Shown piece by piece: positions 53,076 to 64,000 of a DNA stretch of 64,000 nucleotides. The position numbers were made by a program, and so were the translations under genes. Under the pieces are notes generated by a model. That model was not told the origin of the DNA. It saw nothing but the letters and a program-made list of their open reading frames with translations, and made no database searches. Source of the stretch: Eutreptiella sp. 'Long Island Sound 2002' (lineage: Eukaryota > Euglenozoa > Euglenophyceae > Eutreptiales > Eutreptiaceae); the NCBI GenBank assembly GCA_964036045.1, contig OZ038381.1, positions 122,143,843-122,207,842 on the forward strand. The letters are read 5' to 3'. Numbering within the stretch: the first letter of the stretch is position 1; each line of letters begins with the position of its first letter.

Positions 53076-53755
53076 GGTACACACTGCGTGCGTGCAGCTG
53101 TCTCAATGTGTGCGTGTGGGGTGCACAGTGCCTGTGTTCAGTGTGCTCAATGCGTATGTGAGCTTTGCACAATGCTTGCGTGCGTGCAGTGTGCTCAACG
53201 GGGGCGTGCAGTCTGCACAATTGGTGCCTGCAGTCTGCACAATGCGTGCCTGCAGTGTGCATAACGCCTGCGCGCAGTGTGCACAGTCTTTGCGTGCCTG
53301 CGATGTGCACAATGTGTGCGTGCAGTGCGCACAATGGGCGCGTGCAGTGTGCGCAATACGTGCTTGCGTGCGGTGTGATCAGTGCGTGCGTGCAGTGTGC
53401 ACAACCGTTACGTGCAGTGTGAACAATGCGTGCGTGCAGTGTGCATAATGCGTGCGTGCAGTGTGCACAATGCGTGCGTGCGTGCAGTGTGCTCAAAACG
53501 TGTGTGCAGTGTGCACAATTGATGCGTGCGGTGTGCACAATGCGAGCCTGCAGTGTGCATAATCAGTGTGTGCAGTGTACTCAATGCGTGCGTGCAGCGT
53601 GCACAATTGCAGAGCGCAGTGTGCACAATGCAGGCGTACAGTGTGCATAACCTGTGCGTGCAGTGTGCACAATGCGTGCATGCGTGCACTGTGTTCAATG
53701 CGTGCGTGCAGTGTGCACAATTCATGCGTGCAGTGTGCACAATCGTTGCGGCTCT
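53076..53755. repeat. 22-bp tandem repeat array (second locus, reverse orientation)
   Basis: Units close to tgcgtgcgtgcagtgtgcacaa fill 680 bp. This is the reverse complement of the unit at 4972-5622. All frames in it are repeat artefacts. Confidence 0.9.
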
Positions 53756-53845
53756 GTTCTTGCTGCTGGCTGCTGGCTGCTGGCTACTGCCTGCTGCTTG
53801 CTGCTTGCTGCTCGCTGCTGCTTGCTGGTTGCCGCTGCTGTTGGC
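53756..53845. repeat. GCTGCT/TGCTGC microsatellite
   Basis: Imperfect runs of ctgctggctgctggct and cttgctgcttgctgct directly follow the 22-bp array. Confidence 0.8.
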
Positions 53846-53867
53846 CACAATATATCGTTATCCATTG

Positions 53868-54582
53868 TTTCGCCACCATTTTCCCAACTATACTCTCGTT
53901 GGAAATCGCTTTGCTTCACATTTTGACGAGTATTTTTGAATTTAGCCGCATGCGGCTGAACAATGCCCCTTCTTTTGTTGTCAAGGGATTTCTATCACAT
54001 GTCTGGCATTATACATGTCAGCAGTTCCTCATTGGCAAAGGTCAGTGGCAAACACCCTCTTCTAAGCGCGGTGCCCCACGCCGGCCCTTGCCGCAAACAA
54101 ACTTAGTACCGCAAAATTTCAGGGATGCCGATTTGATGTTTTGGGTAAATGAAGGGTTGAACGAGACGATGCTTCTTTGGATGAATGCACTTGTTGTCAA
54201 ATACATTATGGTAGCTACGAGTCCAGAGGAACTCTACGTCACGCGCATCACCCATTTTCCTTGTCACAAAGCATATAAAGACCCGTCGTTCCAAGAAATG
54301 CGCCATGAAACAAATGATGAAAGTGACTAGCCGATTGTGCTTCATGTGCATGATGAGGAAAATAACCAAGAAGCCGCTATGCTTACTGATGATGTGGTGC
54401 GCTTAGCTCCTGGTCGCCGAGGTGCAGTACCGCCGGCGGCACACAGAGACCCCTTCGATGCATTGCTCCATCAGGTTGGTCCAGTTATCGTTCAACTAAA
54501 TGCTTCAATGGAAATGGAGCTTCCGAACGCAAGTTTGGTTTCAAGGTATGACACCACAACGGGGAAAAGCCACCGCCTTTAG
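53868..54582 (+). pseudogene. Unrecognised decayed coding sequence
   Basis: A plus-strand frame is open from within the repeats to TAG 54328-54330 and then, in the next frame, from about 54331 to TAG 54580-54582. Coding-like stretches are NAPSFVVKGFLSHVWHYTCQ, QNFRDADLMFWVNEGLNET, MLLWMNALVVKYIMVATSPE and, in the second part, DVVRLAPGRRGAVPPAAHRD. The composition is protein-like and unlike the neighbouring repeats. I do not recognise the family. An unnamed transposon gene or a captured host gene are both possible. Confidence 0.35.
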
Positions 54583-55237
54583 CAAAGACTGCACTATGCA
54601 AAAGATGCCTTTGCCAAAGGTGCACCGCTTATTCGAATAGCGCGCTTTACCCGGCGCTATGATGCCCACCAACGATGTCCGTGACTATATTTCGGATGAT
54701 TATGATGTCACAGTTATGATTATGGATGACGCCTGTTGCCCTTACATTGCCATTGGTAATGTTGAAGATCTGCTGCATTCGAACAGCAAGGTTGACAAGA
54801 AGAAGTTGGATGATTGTGCGTAATTCAACCAGCTGGAGAAGACAAATCAATGCAGAGTGCGGTCAGATGACAGTGATGCTCTTTTCATATTTCAATGGTA
54901 CAATCTCATCGGGGTACCAAAACTCTGGACCAGGTGCAATACCATCTTCTGCGGGAAATGAAAGAATCTTTCGACTGGTACACTAATTGGCAAATCATGT
55001 GTCCAGTACATTTCACTAAGATGGAACACCAGTGTAAAATTGTCCTAAACGGCCAAATGTTTTTTACGGTAGAACTATGTGGTGGTTAACAACCAGCAGG
55101 GCATGTATAAACTAAGTGCAAGGAATCTGAAATCACTCAAAGCAGAGCTACAAAAAGCGCGACATTGGCATGTTGTACTGTTTTGTGCTTCGCTGTTTGT
55201 TTGCTGTTTTTCTGCCTCTTGTTTCAAAGCACAAGTA
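54583..55237 (+). other. Continuation of decayed sequence, no intact gene
   Basis: Short frames such as MPTNDVRDYISDDYDVTV and IMDDACCPYIAIGNVEDL (about 54665-54823) and VRSDDSDALFIFQWYNLIG (about 54860-54915) look like remnants of the same gene in different frames. Nothing is intact. Confidence 0.35.
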
Positions 55238-55312
55238 GGGTACCTGTATACCTTCTGTACATTCTCTGTAGACCAGTAGACCTGTATACCAACCTGTATA
55301 CCCTAGATTGTC
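55238..55312. repeat. GTATACC-rich tract
   Basis: A short run with cctgtatacc and ctgtagacc words like those at 35660-35935, ending about 55 bp before element D. Confidence 0.65.
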
Positions 55313-55367
55313 GTTTTGAGGTCAAAACCGTTATACTCAACTCAATCAAGTCTGCTCAATTGAATAC

Positions 55368-57805
55368 TGAAGCCGGTTCAAACCCCCGTGGCCATCTTTG
55401 GGTCACTTGGATGTGTATCTATGGGCCGGCAAGCCGCCATTGGCTGATATCATACTCTCCCATCCACCTGACCTAACCTGATGTGATAGTGTGATAGGCT
55501 TGGCCATTCCGGCTATGAGCGGCCACATTCAATACCGAGGCGCCGCCGGCTAAGATTTGTATATCAAAATATCAAGATCCAAAAGGGTTTTTTTATCATA
55601 ATGTATCCGTAATTTTTCAGCTATCCGTTCTGATTGTCAATGTATCGGCGACTGTCAGTTGGCTCGCGATTTTGCGGTAACCGATTGGTGAACTGTTATT
55701 TCCAGATATTTTAGCGGAAACCCCGATGAAGGCTCAGACCTCATTAAAAAAGGGTTCATTGCTTCCGCATTTTTCATGTTATACACTCGCAAAATTAATG
55801 CGATTTTTTCGGACATTCAGAATTGGATTTTCGATTTCGAGGTCGCCGCACTGGATATGATGAATTTCCAGTGGTCCTACATGTTCCCCTCTACACGAAT
55901 CAACATTCCTTTTGTTCCCTCCTTTATCTTTCTTGAAGATATAGGCAAAACAAAATTGATTCCTGGGGCCACTTCAAAAAATCGTATCTTCGGCTCACTG
56001 CGAGGAATCACAATTTTGAGACTTGGGTTGGAACTGCCTTGGTCTCAACCTCATTTAGGAAGTGTCAAACGCCCGTGTATGCACACCTGTCCGTGGTATC
56101 AAAGGATCATGGTCAAGAGGGTAGAAAGTGCTTTACAACCATTGAACCATGATATGGAATATTTTAATATGGGTTTCGAGTGTACGGCACGAGTGTTGGT
56201 GTTGCATGGAAACTTTCCTTGGGTTCCTACGTATTTGTAAGGTGAACTTATGGCCATGGAGGGTCATGACATACCATGGTGGGAGCCATTTTTGAGGGTA
56301 TGTGTTATATGCATGGTATGTGCTTCGCTATGCTCACGCCCATTTTCTATATCTTTGGTTGTAGGAAGATACATGGAGTCGCACGTGGCAAAGGCTTTCC
56401 CCATGTCCTAATGGTGTGCTCCATAGCGCTAGACTAAGTCTACCGCACATAAAGTGCATGTGGGAAGGCTTACTGAGCAACCCACAAGCGCCACTATCAC
56501 TTTTCCCATTTTCATGGTGCATGTCGAGAGGAGGTTCGAAGGTGTCTTCATGCGTCCATCTGGGGATCCAAGTGGGAGGATTGTTCACCAATAGTTCCAA
56601 GCAATAGTGTGTTGAACCATATGTTGATACCATGGGTGAGCGAAGGTATATACTATTGTGATTACTTTGAATTTGGCAATATTTGCATGTTTTTGACATC
56701 ATTTTATGCTCATTTTTGTATTTTATGTGCTCAACTGGTCAGCTAACAGTAAAGTGCCTAGAGATCCGTGAACTATGGTATGTTGCTTATATGTTGGCAT
56801 ATGCTTCGGTGTTGCACCTCACCATATGCCGGATCACGTGGTCACTTTGTCGTGGCACTCGAGGCCTCACACAATTAGGTCTCAAATTCGTGACTTGACT
56901 TGTGAAGCATTGCATGTGTATATCCGGAGAGTTTGGGAGCCAATGTTGGGATATTCTTGGGCATAGACCTTCAGTCTATATCACCCTTGTATATTACCTT
57001 CCGGATCGACACATGCATGGAGCATTTGAATACTTGTCGTATGCATTTTTGAGTATATAATTGAACTTTGGGCACTATGGTGTGATTTGCCTAATTTTGC
57101 GATCTTGTGAGGTCATCCTCATGGGGCCATTCTGCAAGCCCAATCAATCCCAAGTCCAACCAAGATTATGTCAGGGTAGGGCATGGTCCCGAGTGCCACT
57201 CTGAGCCATGATACGCCACCTTCCCTTTTGTGCTAGGATTTAGAGGCTTGGGAGTGAACACATTTTTGGGGTTTTTGTAGTGACCTTTGACACATGGCAT
57301 TTAGCCATCTTATTTGACTGGGTTCAGGGCATCATGTTGGCGAGTCAAGGGAAGGTCTTGAGTCCAGGGAATGAGGGGTCTATGGCTGTGATTGTGTATG
57401 TTTCCATCTTTCCCTTATTTTGCTTTATTTGTGTTCATATGCCAATTTCAGGGCTTCTTTATTGATTTTGGTGCAATTCTATGTACATGCCCAACGCCCG
57501 TGTCTCCGTGTGCACCGTGAGACGACCGGCGTGTTGAAAGGGGTTGTTGAGTGTCAACGCGAGACCTCAAACACCCTTGGAAGCCCTCAGTGTAGATTAT
57601 CTGGATTTGAGCTATTGTACTTGGGAGTTGGTTATTGCAAGGGATCAGGATTTGTGTGAAGGAGCCATATTTTACTATTTTTTGTTGGAAATTGTGCAGG
57701 ATAGGGCAAGATCATGCAGAACCTGGTGAGAAGCAAGACCATAAGAGTGACAGGAAATGGTGGAAGGGGTACAGCAGGGGCCGGTCCTGGTAGGGACCTT
57801 CTTTA
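55368..57805 (+). repeat. 5' LTR of element D
   Basis: Starts TGAAGCCGGTTC and ends ccttcttta, colinear with the reverse complement of the C LTRs but clearly more diverged. It includes the ATG at 57714 that opens the gag frame. Confidence 0.9.
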
Positions 57806-58900
57806 TGGTAGCAGAGGATTACCTGCCCCCTACCGCCGCACCAGGGACTTGGGCCCTCATGAGCTCTGCCCAAGGACGCCCCGGGTGCAGATTCTGGAGT
57901 CCGTGGAATAGACGCCGGACTTGGAAGCCCGAGAAGAGCAAGGAACTGCGTGGCCGTACGGATCATGGCAACGGAGGACAGCCGCGCCGGAATAATGGAG
58001 TTTTTCTGGCGAAACCTCGGCGAGCCCAGCCGAATGTTGGGGTTGAAGAACGCCGTCTACGTGGAGGTATTTGGCGACACCATGGGGCAAAGGCTGACGC
58101 GCCTCAACAACGCAGAGTGGAGGCGCGGAGAGCCGCTGAGGATGCAGGTCATCTTCGCCCGCATGGGCCTGGACGAGATCGTGAAACACATCACGGTGGA
58201 GCTGAAGCTCAACGCCAAGAACGAGGCCCACGTGCAGGATGGACGGGGCCATGGACATCCAGGTCATCGGGAAGATCGCCAACACCGAGAGGTCAAGGAG
58301 GACATGGTGGGCACCGCGGAGGAAGGGAGTAGAAGCGGCCAAGATCTCTGGACCGCGACCACCCAAGAGGATCATGAAGAAGCCCACTTCTTCGCGTTCG
58401 TAGCGCACAATATGAAGGAGCAAGGGCAGGACAGGTCCAGGTGGAGCCGCCTGGACCCAAGGGGCAACAAGAACCGCAAGGAACCGCGGAGGATCGGGAA
58501 CCCGCCGCTCTTGTTCCGCGAGTACAGATCACAGCACGACAGTTGCTGGGTCTGCTACGGCAAGGAGAACAAACATGCACATGACCACCGGCATTGCAAG
58601 GTAAATGAGGCTGACAAGAAGGGCTACTTCGCCGCCCATCCCGACAAGAAGCCCAAGGAGCAACGAATTGCCGATTGGAAGGCAAAGGGCGGAGACGGTG
58701 GAAAAGGCCAAGGAAAGGGCCAAGGGAAAGGCGGAGGAAAAGGCTATGGTGGAGGACCCGGCCCGGACCGACGCGTGAGGTTGATCGAGGAGGTTGCTGA
58801 GGACATGTTGAGGACGTTGGAGGAACTCAAAGCCCAGCAACGTGATGGACAAAGTCTGGGCGGATCGCAGCAGGAGGGAGCTGCGGCAGGCCACGTCTAG
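57714..58900 (+). pseudogene. gag of element D (internal deletion)
   Basis: The N-terminal 65 codons from the ATG at 57714 match C (SRGLPAPYRRTRDLGPHELC) and end at TAG 57909. After a deletion of most of capsid the frame resumes at about 57950: VRIMATEDSRAGIMEFFWRN, MLGLKNAVYVEVFGDTMGQR, the zinc knuckle CWVCYGKENKHAHDHRHC and the Gly/Lys-rich tail. It ends AAAGHV-TAG at 58898-58900, in frame with pol. It could at most make the C-terminal capsid and nucleocapsid part. Confidence 0.88.
57806..57819 (+). other. Primer-binding site of element D
   Basis: TGGTAGCAGAGGAT follows the LTR end directly; the first 12 bases match C. Confidence 0.72.
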
Positions 58901-60411
58901 AGGAGCCCCCACGGGAGTGGGACCCCGGAGGTCTCTCCTCCGAAAATCAGTGGAATCCTAGAGAAATTGAGGGCACATCGGGTGCCAAACAAGGCTCCAG
59001 AAGAGCCAAAACCACTGAGTTTTGTCACTCCCAACCCCTGGAGCACCCTGCCAAGGGAAGTGTATGTGGGCAAGGGACGCGGCAAGAAAGAAGGAGCGAC
59101 CACGGAGAGCCCCGTGGATGGGCAGGACCAGCCCAGAATCTACACCATCCGTGGCCATGCCCTCGAAGTCCTGATGCACCCGGATGTGCTAGAGTTGCAT
59201 GCCGTGAGAGTCGTCCATACACCGCAGGGTGACGAGCGGCAGTTGCACTTGAAGGTGCGTGTACGGTATGGACAAGAGGAGTTGGTGGTGGATGGTTTGG
59301 TGGATACGGGTGCCCAGGTGAGCCTGGTCCGGAGGAGGTTGTTCAAGGTGGAATCCCTGCAGCCCAGCAGTAGACCGGTACGCCTGAGGGTGGCAAATGG
59401 GGAGATTATGGGTGGTGGCACCCATGAGGCCACTATCAGTATGGAATTCTGGGAGCATGAGCGCTACAACCGCCCTGATTTGGCAAAGAGAAGCACTCTA
59501 TCCGGGAACTTCTATGTGGCCGACATTACAGATTGGGAGATGATCATGGGGTATGACTTCATGGTGGGAAACGCCATTGGAGCCCTTCCCCATCGTGCAA
59601 CGCTGGTCCGGGAGGATGATGAATGCCTTACATGGCCCTCCACGGACTATGCATGCGGATCATCCCGATGGTATGCTGAGGAAAAGGATCGAATCGTCCA
59701 AGCGGTGCAAGCTGTGGGTGCCAAGTCAAGAGGAGACCGCGGAGTTCAGCTCACGGAGTATGGAATGGCGCCGCAGTCGTATGCTAGGATGATCCAGACG
59801 CTGGGAGCAGAAGCGCCCGAGACGGACGTCTTCGCTTCCCGGGATGCCCCACTTTTGAGGAAGTGTAGGAGGCATTGGCATCGAGGAGACCCAGCCTGGC
59901 ACAGGAATTGGGGTTTGAAGGAGTAGGGGCCCATGTATTGGCATGGCTCCCTGGAAATTCCAGAAGTACGGTGGAGAAGATCGTCGCGGATAGGGCGAAG
60001 GGGATCCTGGTCATAACCGGCATAGGATCCACCCCATGTCCGCTGGAAGGTCTCAAGTGGACGCTGGATTCCATCACCCTGAACGACATGTCATTCGGGC
60101 CAGAGGAGGAGTTGTTCATCAACGCCAAGGGTTTATCAATGCCCTCCCCGGGTCAAGCGTGGGGTACCAAGGCTTTCCTGGTGGATGGGGCGCAAGCCCA
60201 GCCCAAGGGTGATGAAGCATTCATCCGTAGGGTTGAGGTGTCGCCCATGCGGGTCATGTTTGAGCCCAAGGAGGGGACAGATCAGCCAATGGATGGCATT
60301 CACGTCCTGTCCCACGCTGAGATCGACCACGTCGTCAACTACATGCGGATGGGGATGCACGAATGTGTGGCAGCCAAGAAGGGGCGGGCCATGGTCACAT
60401 TCCCGCATTAG
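58901..60411 (+). pseudogene. pol of D: protease and methyltransferase-like module
   Basis: The frame is open from the gag UAG for 341 codons (to TAG 59924-59926, where C has Trp). It contains the retropepsin loop LVDTGAQVSLVRRRLF and NFYVADITDWEMIMGYDFM. C has a stop before this loop; D does not. The module TDVFASRDAPLLRKCRRHWH starts in this frame, and the rest (VEKIVADRAKGILVITGIG, EEELFINAKG) lies in the overlapping frame 59875-60411, which ends at a TAG replacing Trp. Confidence 0.87.
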
Positions 60412-61314
60412 TGGGATGACGAGATGTTGGTCACCGGCAAGTACGAGAAGGATGAGTTCGTGGCGAGGGTCATGGATCACATCGCGGGCCAATATGATGG
60501 TCCGGTTGGGTCAGACCCGCCGACGTGAAATTTTCCAAGAATGGGGGCCGGTAGCGACAAGAACCAGGCCGATGCCGCAAATTTCCGAAGATTATCGGTG
60601 AAAAGCGCGCCCCACGACGATGAAGACGGCATATAGGACGAGGAGAAGTCAGACTCGGACCCGGAAGAGGCCTATACCGCAGTGGGGTTGGTTGTATCGA
60701 TACGGAAGCAAGCGCCTGAAGAGGCCCAGGAGATCCCGAAGGTCGCCGAGCTGAGGGAGAGGCTGATAAATGCCTATCCGCGGCTATTCAGTGGCGTCCC
60801 CAACAAGAACCCCCCAGATCGTGGGAGGTTTGGCACAGCGAGGATCAAGCTGAAGCCGAACCCCAAGATCTATCGTCATCGGGAGTACCAACTTCAGGGC
60901 GATCGGGCCAAGGCCATGAAGAAGTTGTTGGCCGAGATCATTGAGCGGGGCTGGATCGAACCCCCCGACAGTGAGTGGGCCAGCCCAGCCTGTATCGTGC
61001 CCAAGAAGGAGAAGGGCGAGTGGAGGTTAGTGGTCGATTACAGAGGTTTGAACGAGCAAACCGAGCACGACTCGTACTCGCTTCCTCTGATCGACAGCAT
61101 CCTCCAAAAACAACAAAAAAAGCGGATCTTCACGGTGTTAGACCTGAAACACGGCTATCATCAAATGCCGCTACACCCGGACTCCAGGCCCTGCACAGCG
61201 ATGTGGACGCCGCTGGAGCCCATGCAGTGGAAGGTGGTGCCTATGGGCACCAAGAATGGCAACGCCGCTTTCCAGCGCATGATGGAGGACCTACTTGGTC
61301 CTGTCCGGGACTGA
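60412..61314 (+). pseudogene. pol of D: RT fingers and palm, truncated
   Basis: After stops near 60528 and 60636, an open frame (60682-61314) encodes YPRLFSGVPNKNPPDRGRFG, EWRLVVDYRGLNEQTEHDSY, FTVLDLKHGYHQMPL (motif A) and MGTKNGNAAFQRMMEDLLG (motif B). It stops at TGA directly after GPVRD because the region holding the VDD box is deleted. No polymerase activity is possible. Confidence 0.9.
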
Positions 61315-62644
61315 TCGGGACAAGATGCAGCAGCACCTGGAGTGGCGCTTCAAGTTCCCACCGGGGTACTACGCCATCCTGGACAAGTACTGCAGCGACT
61401 GCGCCGCGTGTCGGGCCACGAAAAGCCCCAACCATTCCACAGCGGGCAACCCGGTGTATACGGCTATACCTGAGGCCCCTATGCGGTCCCTGGCCATGGA
61501 TGTATTCGCCATGCCTGAGGTCACCGTGGAAGGAGAGACCTACGACTGTGTCATCCTGGCGGTGGATAGGCACAGCGGGTATATCGTGGCGGTCCCCGGC
61601 AGGAAGTCCAAGAAGAAGGACAAGAAGGACAAGCATGGAGTGGGTCTGCAGGCCAGAACCGTCGCTAATGCCATGATCAGGCATTGGCTGACAATTTTGG
61701 ATGTCCCAGCTGTCATGTGCAGCAATCGGGGCAGTCAATTTGTGCGGACGTGGTTCAAGATGATGTGCAAGCACATGGGGATTCGGCTCGCCAAGACCGT
61801 GGGGTACCACAGCCGGTCGAATGGCTGGGCTGAGGTGGCCGGGCGGCAGATGTTCGAAAGGTTCCGCCAGCTGCACATTGAGGAACCGGGCCGGAATTGG
61901 TATAATTCGCTGTGGAGAGTACTCCAGGCGTACCACGACTTTCCGGGGCACACTGGACTGTCGCCCCATCGTATCTTGTCCCTACGGAATCGAGTGTCAC
62001 GCACTCTCCCATGGTTGAAACATGGCAAAGTGGCCCGGAATGCGAGTGCTATGATGGCTGAGGCGGACGACACAGCGGCCAAGGTGTGCAAAGCACTTCA
62101 GGACGAGCATGAGAAGAGGGCCAAGTACTTCAAGCAGGGAAAAGTCCAGAAATATGCTCTCAGAGACACCGTATGGGTGGAGCGGCACCACAAGGATGTC
62201 CTGTCCAGGCACTGGCAGGCGTCTTGGTATGTGCCGGGGGTAATCGTTCGGAAGGTCGGGCAGGATGTGTATGCGGTTCGTGTGGGGGATGACAAGATCC
62301 TTGACCGCGACCACACCCAGCTTCTTCCCCGAGCACCAGACCCCAGCAGACGTCCCGTCACCTTCGAGTTCACAGCGGGCGATGTGGACTCCGATGACGA
62401 GGGTGGGGACGAAGACTTCACCGCCGAGGAGATCCTGATGGACAAGCCAGACCCGGGGACGTCCGGGGGGAGGCTATATAAGGTCCGTTGGAAGGAATTT
62501 GCCGCATCCAGAGATTTGTGGGAGCCCACGAGCAGTTTTGTGCCGAGGTATACCACGGTCTGGATGGATTATCCAAAGAAAAAGAACATTTCTTTGGATG
62601 TCAAGGACGTGTTGGTCCATTTGGTGGCTGCTAAAGCACCGTAA
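61295..62644 (+). pseudogene. pol of D: integrase and chromodomain (449-codon open frame)
   Basis: The frame starts at the deletion joint (GTDRDKMQQHLEWRF, equivalent to HPGRDKMQQDLEWRF in C), so the two zinc-site His residues are lost; CSDCAAC remains. The core has MDVFAMPEV with VILAVDRHSGYIVAV, VMCSNRGSQFVRTW and NGWAEVAGRQMF. At the second catalytic position Asp has become Asn (SNRG for SDRG). It is otherwise unbroken through QGKVQKYALRDTVWVERHHK, the SH3-like part and the chromodomain FTAEEILMDKPDP, GRLYKVRWKEFAASRDLWEP. It ends LVAAKAP-TAA at 62642-62644. Confidence 0.9.
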
Positions 62645-63040
62645 TGGATCCCCCCTGACATTTATATTTGTCTCCGTCCCTGGGAGACGGATGAGGGCGA
62701 TAATCCGGAGATTTTTGGGCCTTGATTGGCCATATACCCCCTTCACTCGGTCTCCACATATATATTTCATTGTGGTATACGTATTTAGACATGTCGACGA
62801 CGTTTTCTCTATCTTTGATCCCCTTGGTCCATGTGGTAGATGAGGAGGAGACCGGATATGGCGTAGGGCACTGATTATGAGTGTCCTCACCCCTCCCTTG
62901 GGGCATGGGGGACGCCTACGACGTATGTGGGGCCTCCATGTGTCCTTGGGACATGGAGGGGGGGGGGTTGGAGCCCATTGGGGTCCTCCTGTCCTCTCTT
63001 CAATGACTTCCGAGCGGATACAACGCTCTGAGAAGGGGGG
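62645..63040 (+). other. 3' non-coding region and polypurine tract of D
   Basis: No gene. The last ten bases AGAAGGGGGG (63031-63040) form the polypurine tract directly before the 3' LTR. A poly-G run (62957-62967) precedes it. Confidence 0.75.
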
Positions 63041-64000
63041 TGAAGCCGATTCGGACCCCCGTGGCCATCTTCTGGTCACTTGGGGTGTGTATCTATGGGC
63101 CGGCAAGCCGCCATTGGCTGATATTATACTCTCCCATCCACCTGACCTAACCTGATGTGATAGTGTGATAGGCTTGGCCATTCCAGCTATGAGCGGCCAC
63201 ATTCAATACCGAGGCGCCGCCGGCTGAGATTTATATATCAAAATATCAGGAATCAAAAGGGTTTTTTTATCATAATGTTTCCGTAATTTTTCAGCTATCC
63301 GTTCTGATTGTCAATGTATCGGCGACTGTCAGTTGGCTCGCTAGTTTGCGGTAACGGATTGGTGAACTGTTATTTCCAGATATTTTAGCGGAAACCCCGA
63401 TGAAGGGTCAGATTTCATCAGAAAAGGGTTCGTTGCTTCGGCAATTTTCATGTTGTACACTCGCAAAATTCATCCCATTTTTTCGGACATTCAGAATTGG
63501 ATTTTCGATTTCGAGGTCGCCGCACTGGATATGATGAAATTCGAGTGGTCCTACATGTTCCCCTCTACACGAATCAACATTCCTTTTGTTCCCTCCTTTA
63601 TCTTTCTTGGAGATATAGGCAAAACAAAATTGATTCGTGGGGCCACTTCGAAAAATCGTATCTCCGGCTCACTGCGAGGAATCTCAATTTTGAGACTTAG
63701 AGTGGAATTTGCCTTGGTCTCAACTTAAATTAGGAAGCGTCAAACGCCCTTGGTTTGCACACCTGCCCGTGGTATCAAAGGATCATGGTCAAGAGGGTAG
63801 AAAGTGCTTTACAACTCTTGGACCATGATACCGAATATTTGAATATGGGTTTCGAGTGTACCTCACGAGTGTTGGTGTTGCATGGAAACTTTCCTTGGGT
63901 TCCTACGTATTTGTAAGGTGAACTTATGGCCATGGAGGGTCATGACATACCATGGTGGGAGCCATTTTTGAGGGTATGTGTTATATGCATGGTATGTGCT
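63041..64000 (+). repeat. 3' LTR of element D (cut by window edge)
   Basis: Starts TGAAGCCGATTCGG and follows 55368-56327 with scattered differences to the end of the window. Confidence 0.9.

Larger units (their letters stand above)
55368..64000 (+). mobile_element. Element D: Ty3/gypsy retrotransposon of the C family, deletion derivative (3' end outside window)
   Basis: The 5' LTR is 55368-57805 and the 3' LTR starts at 63041 and runs off the window. The left flank 5-mer is AATAC; its partner is outside. The internal region (57806-63040) is about 3.3 kb shorter than in C because most of gag (about 1.9 kb) and the segment from RT motif C through RNase H into the integrase zinc site (about 1.3 kb) are deleted. 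It has the same PBS, UAG site, chromodomain and polypurine tract as C. Confidence 0.9.

Noticed and set aside
53071-53848. Overlapping ORFs on both strands with Cys/His/Ala repeats
   Set aside because: Same 22-bp repeat artefact as at 4980-5648.

Overview
The window is repeat-dominated nuclear DNA of a eukaryote. I see no operons, ribosome-binding sites, rRNA or CRISPR. It holds chromodomain-bearing Ty3/gypsy retrotransposons, satellites, minisatellites and fragments of host genes (histone H2A, an algal-type OPR-like repeat protein, a multi-pass membrane protein). A large, repeat-rich algal or early-plant genome, for example a charophyte, would fit. That placement is inference; no species call can be proved from the sequence alone.

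Left end (1-2160): a 435-codon minus-strand reading frame with no stop runs off the left edge. A second, Cys-rich frame lies upstream of it, followed by a cluster of the heptamer GTTCAAC/GTTGAAC. This looks like one end of an unidentified DNA transposon.

Nested zone (2160-35710): an old minus-strand Ty3 element, here called H, has been split into three pieces: N-terminal RT at 34901-35709, RT palm at 19592-20119, and integrase/chromodomain at 2162-3088. Element B (20125-34900, plus strand) sits inside the RT gene of H with a near-perfect 5-bp target duplication, and removing B restores the H reading frame. A satellite-carrying DNA element, T1 (3089-19591), separates the other H pieces. Element A (6434-18965, same family as B) is inserted into a satellite unit of T1 with the duplication ATCCG. 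B in turn carries T2 (22861-26365), a second satellite-carrying element, inserted in gag with the duplication AACAC and degenerate terminal inverted repeats. T1 and T2 share one layout: a 183-bp satellite, captured gene fragments, a 188-bp satellite, a splice-acceptor-like tract and the same right terminus. T1 carries H2A and OPR-like fragments; T2 carries a GPCR-like four-helix fragment.

Right half (35710-64000): element C (36465-49669, minus strand) is a 13.2-kb chromodomain Ty3 element with 2.36-kb LTRs and a TATG(T) target duplication. Next comes a zone of foldback and direct repeats (49939-53075), a 22-bp tandem array also found in T1, a decayed unrecognised gene, and element D (55368 to beyond 64000, plus strand), a deletion derivative of the C family.

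The retroelements encode gag (capsid, zinc knuckle), DTGA protease, a module resembling the DIRS-type Dam-like methyltransferase, RT, RNase H, integrase and a chromodomain. In both families gag and pol lie in one frame separated by a single stop codon (UGA in A/B, UAG in C/D), which suggests readthrough expression. Every copy carries inactivating lesions.
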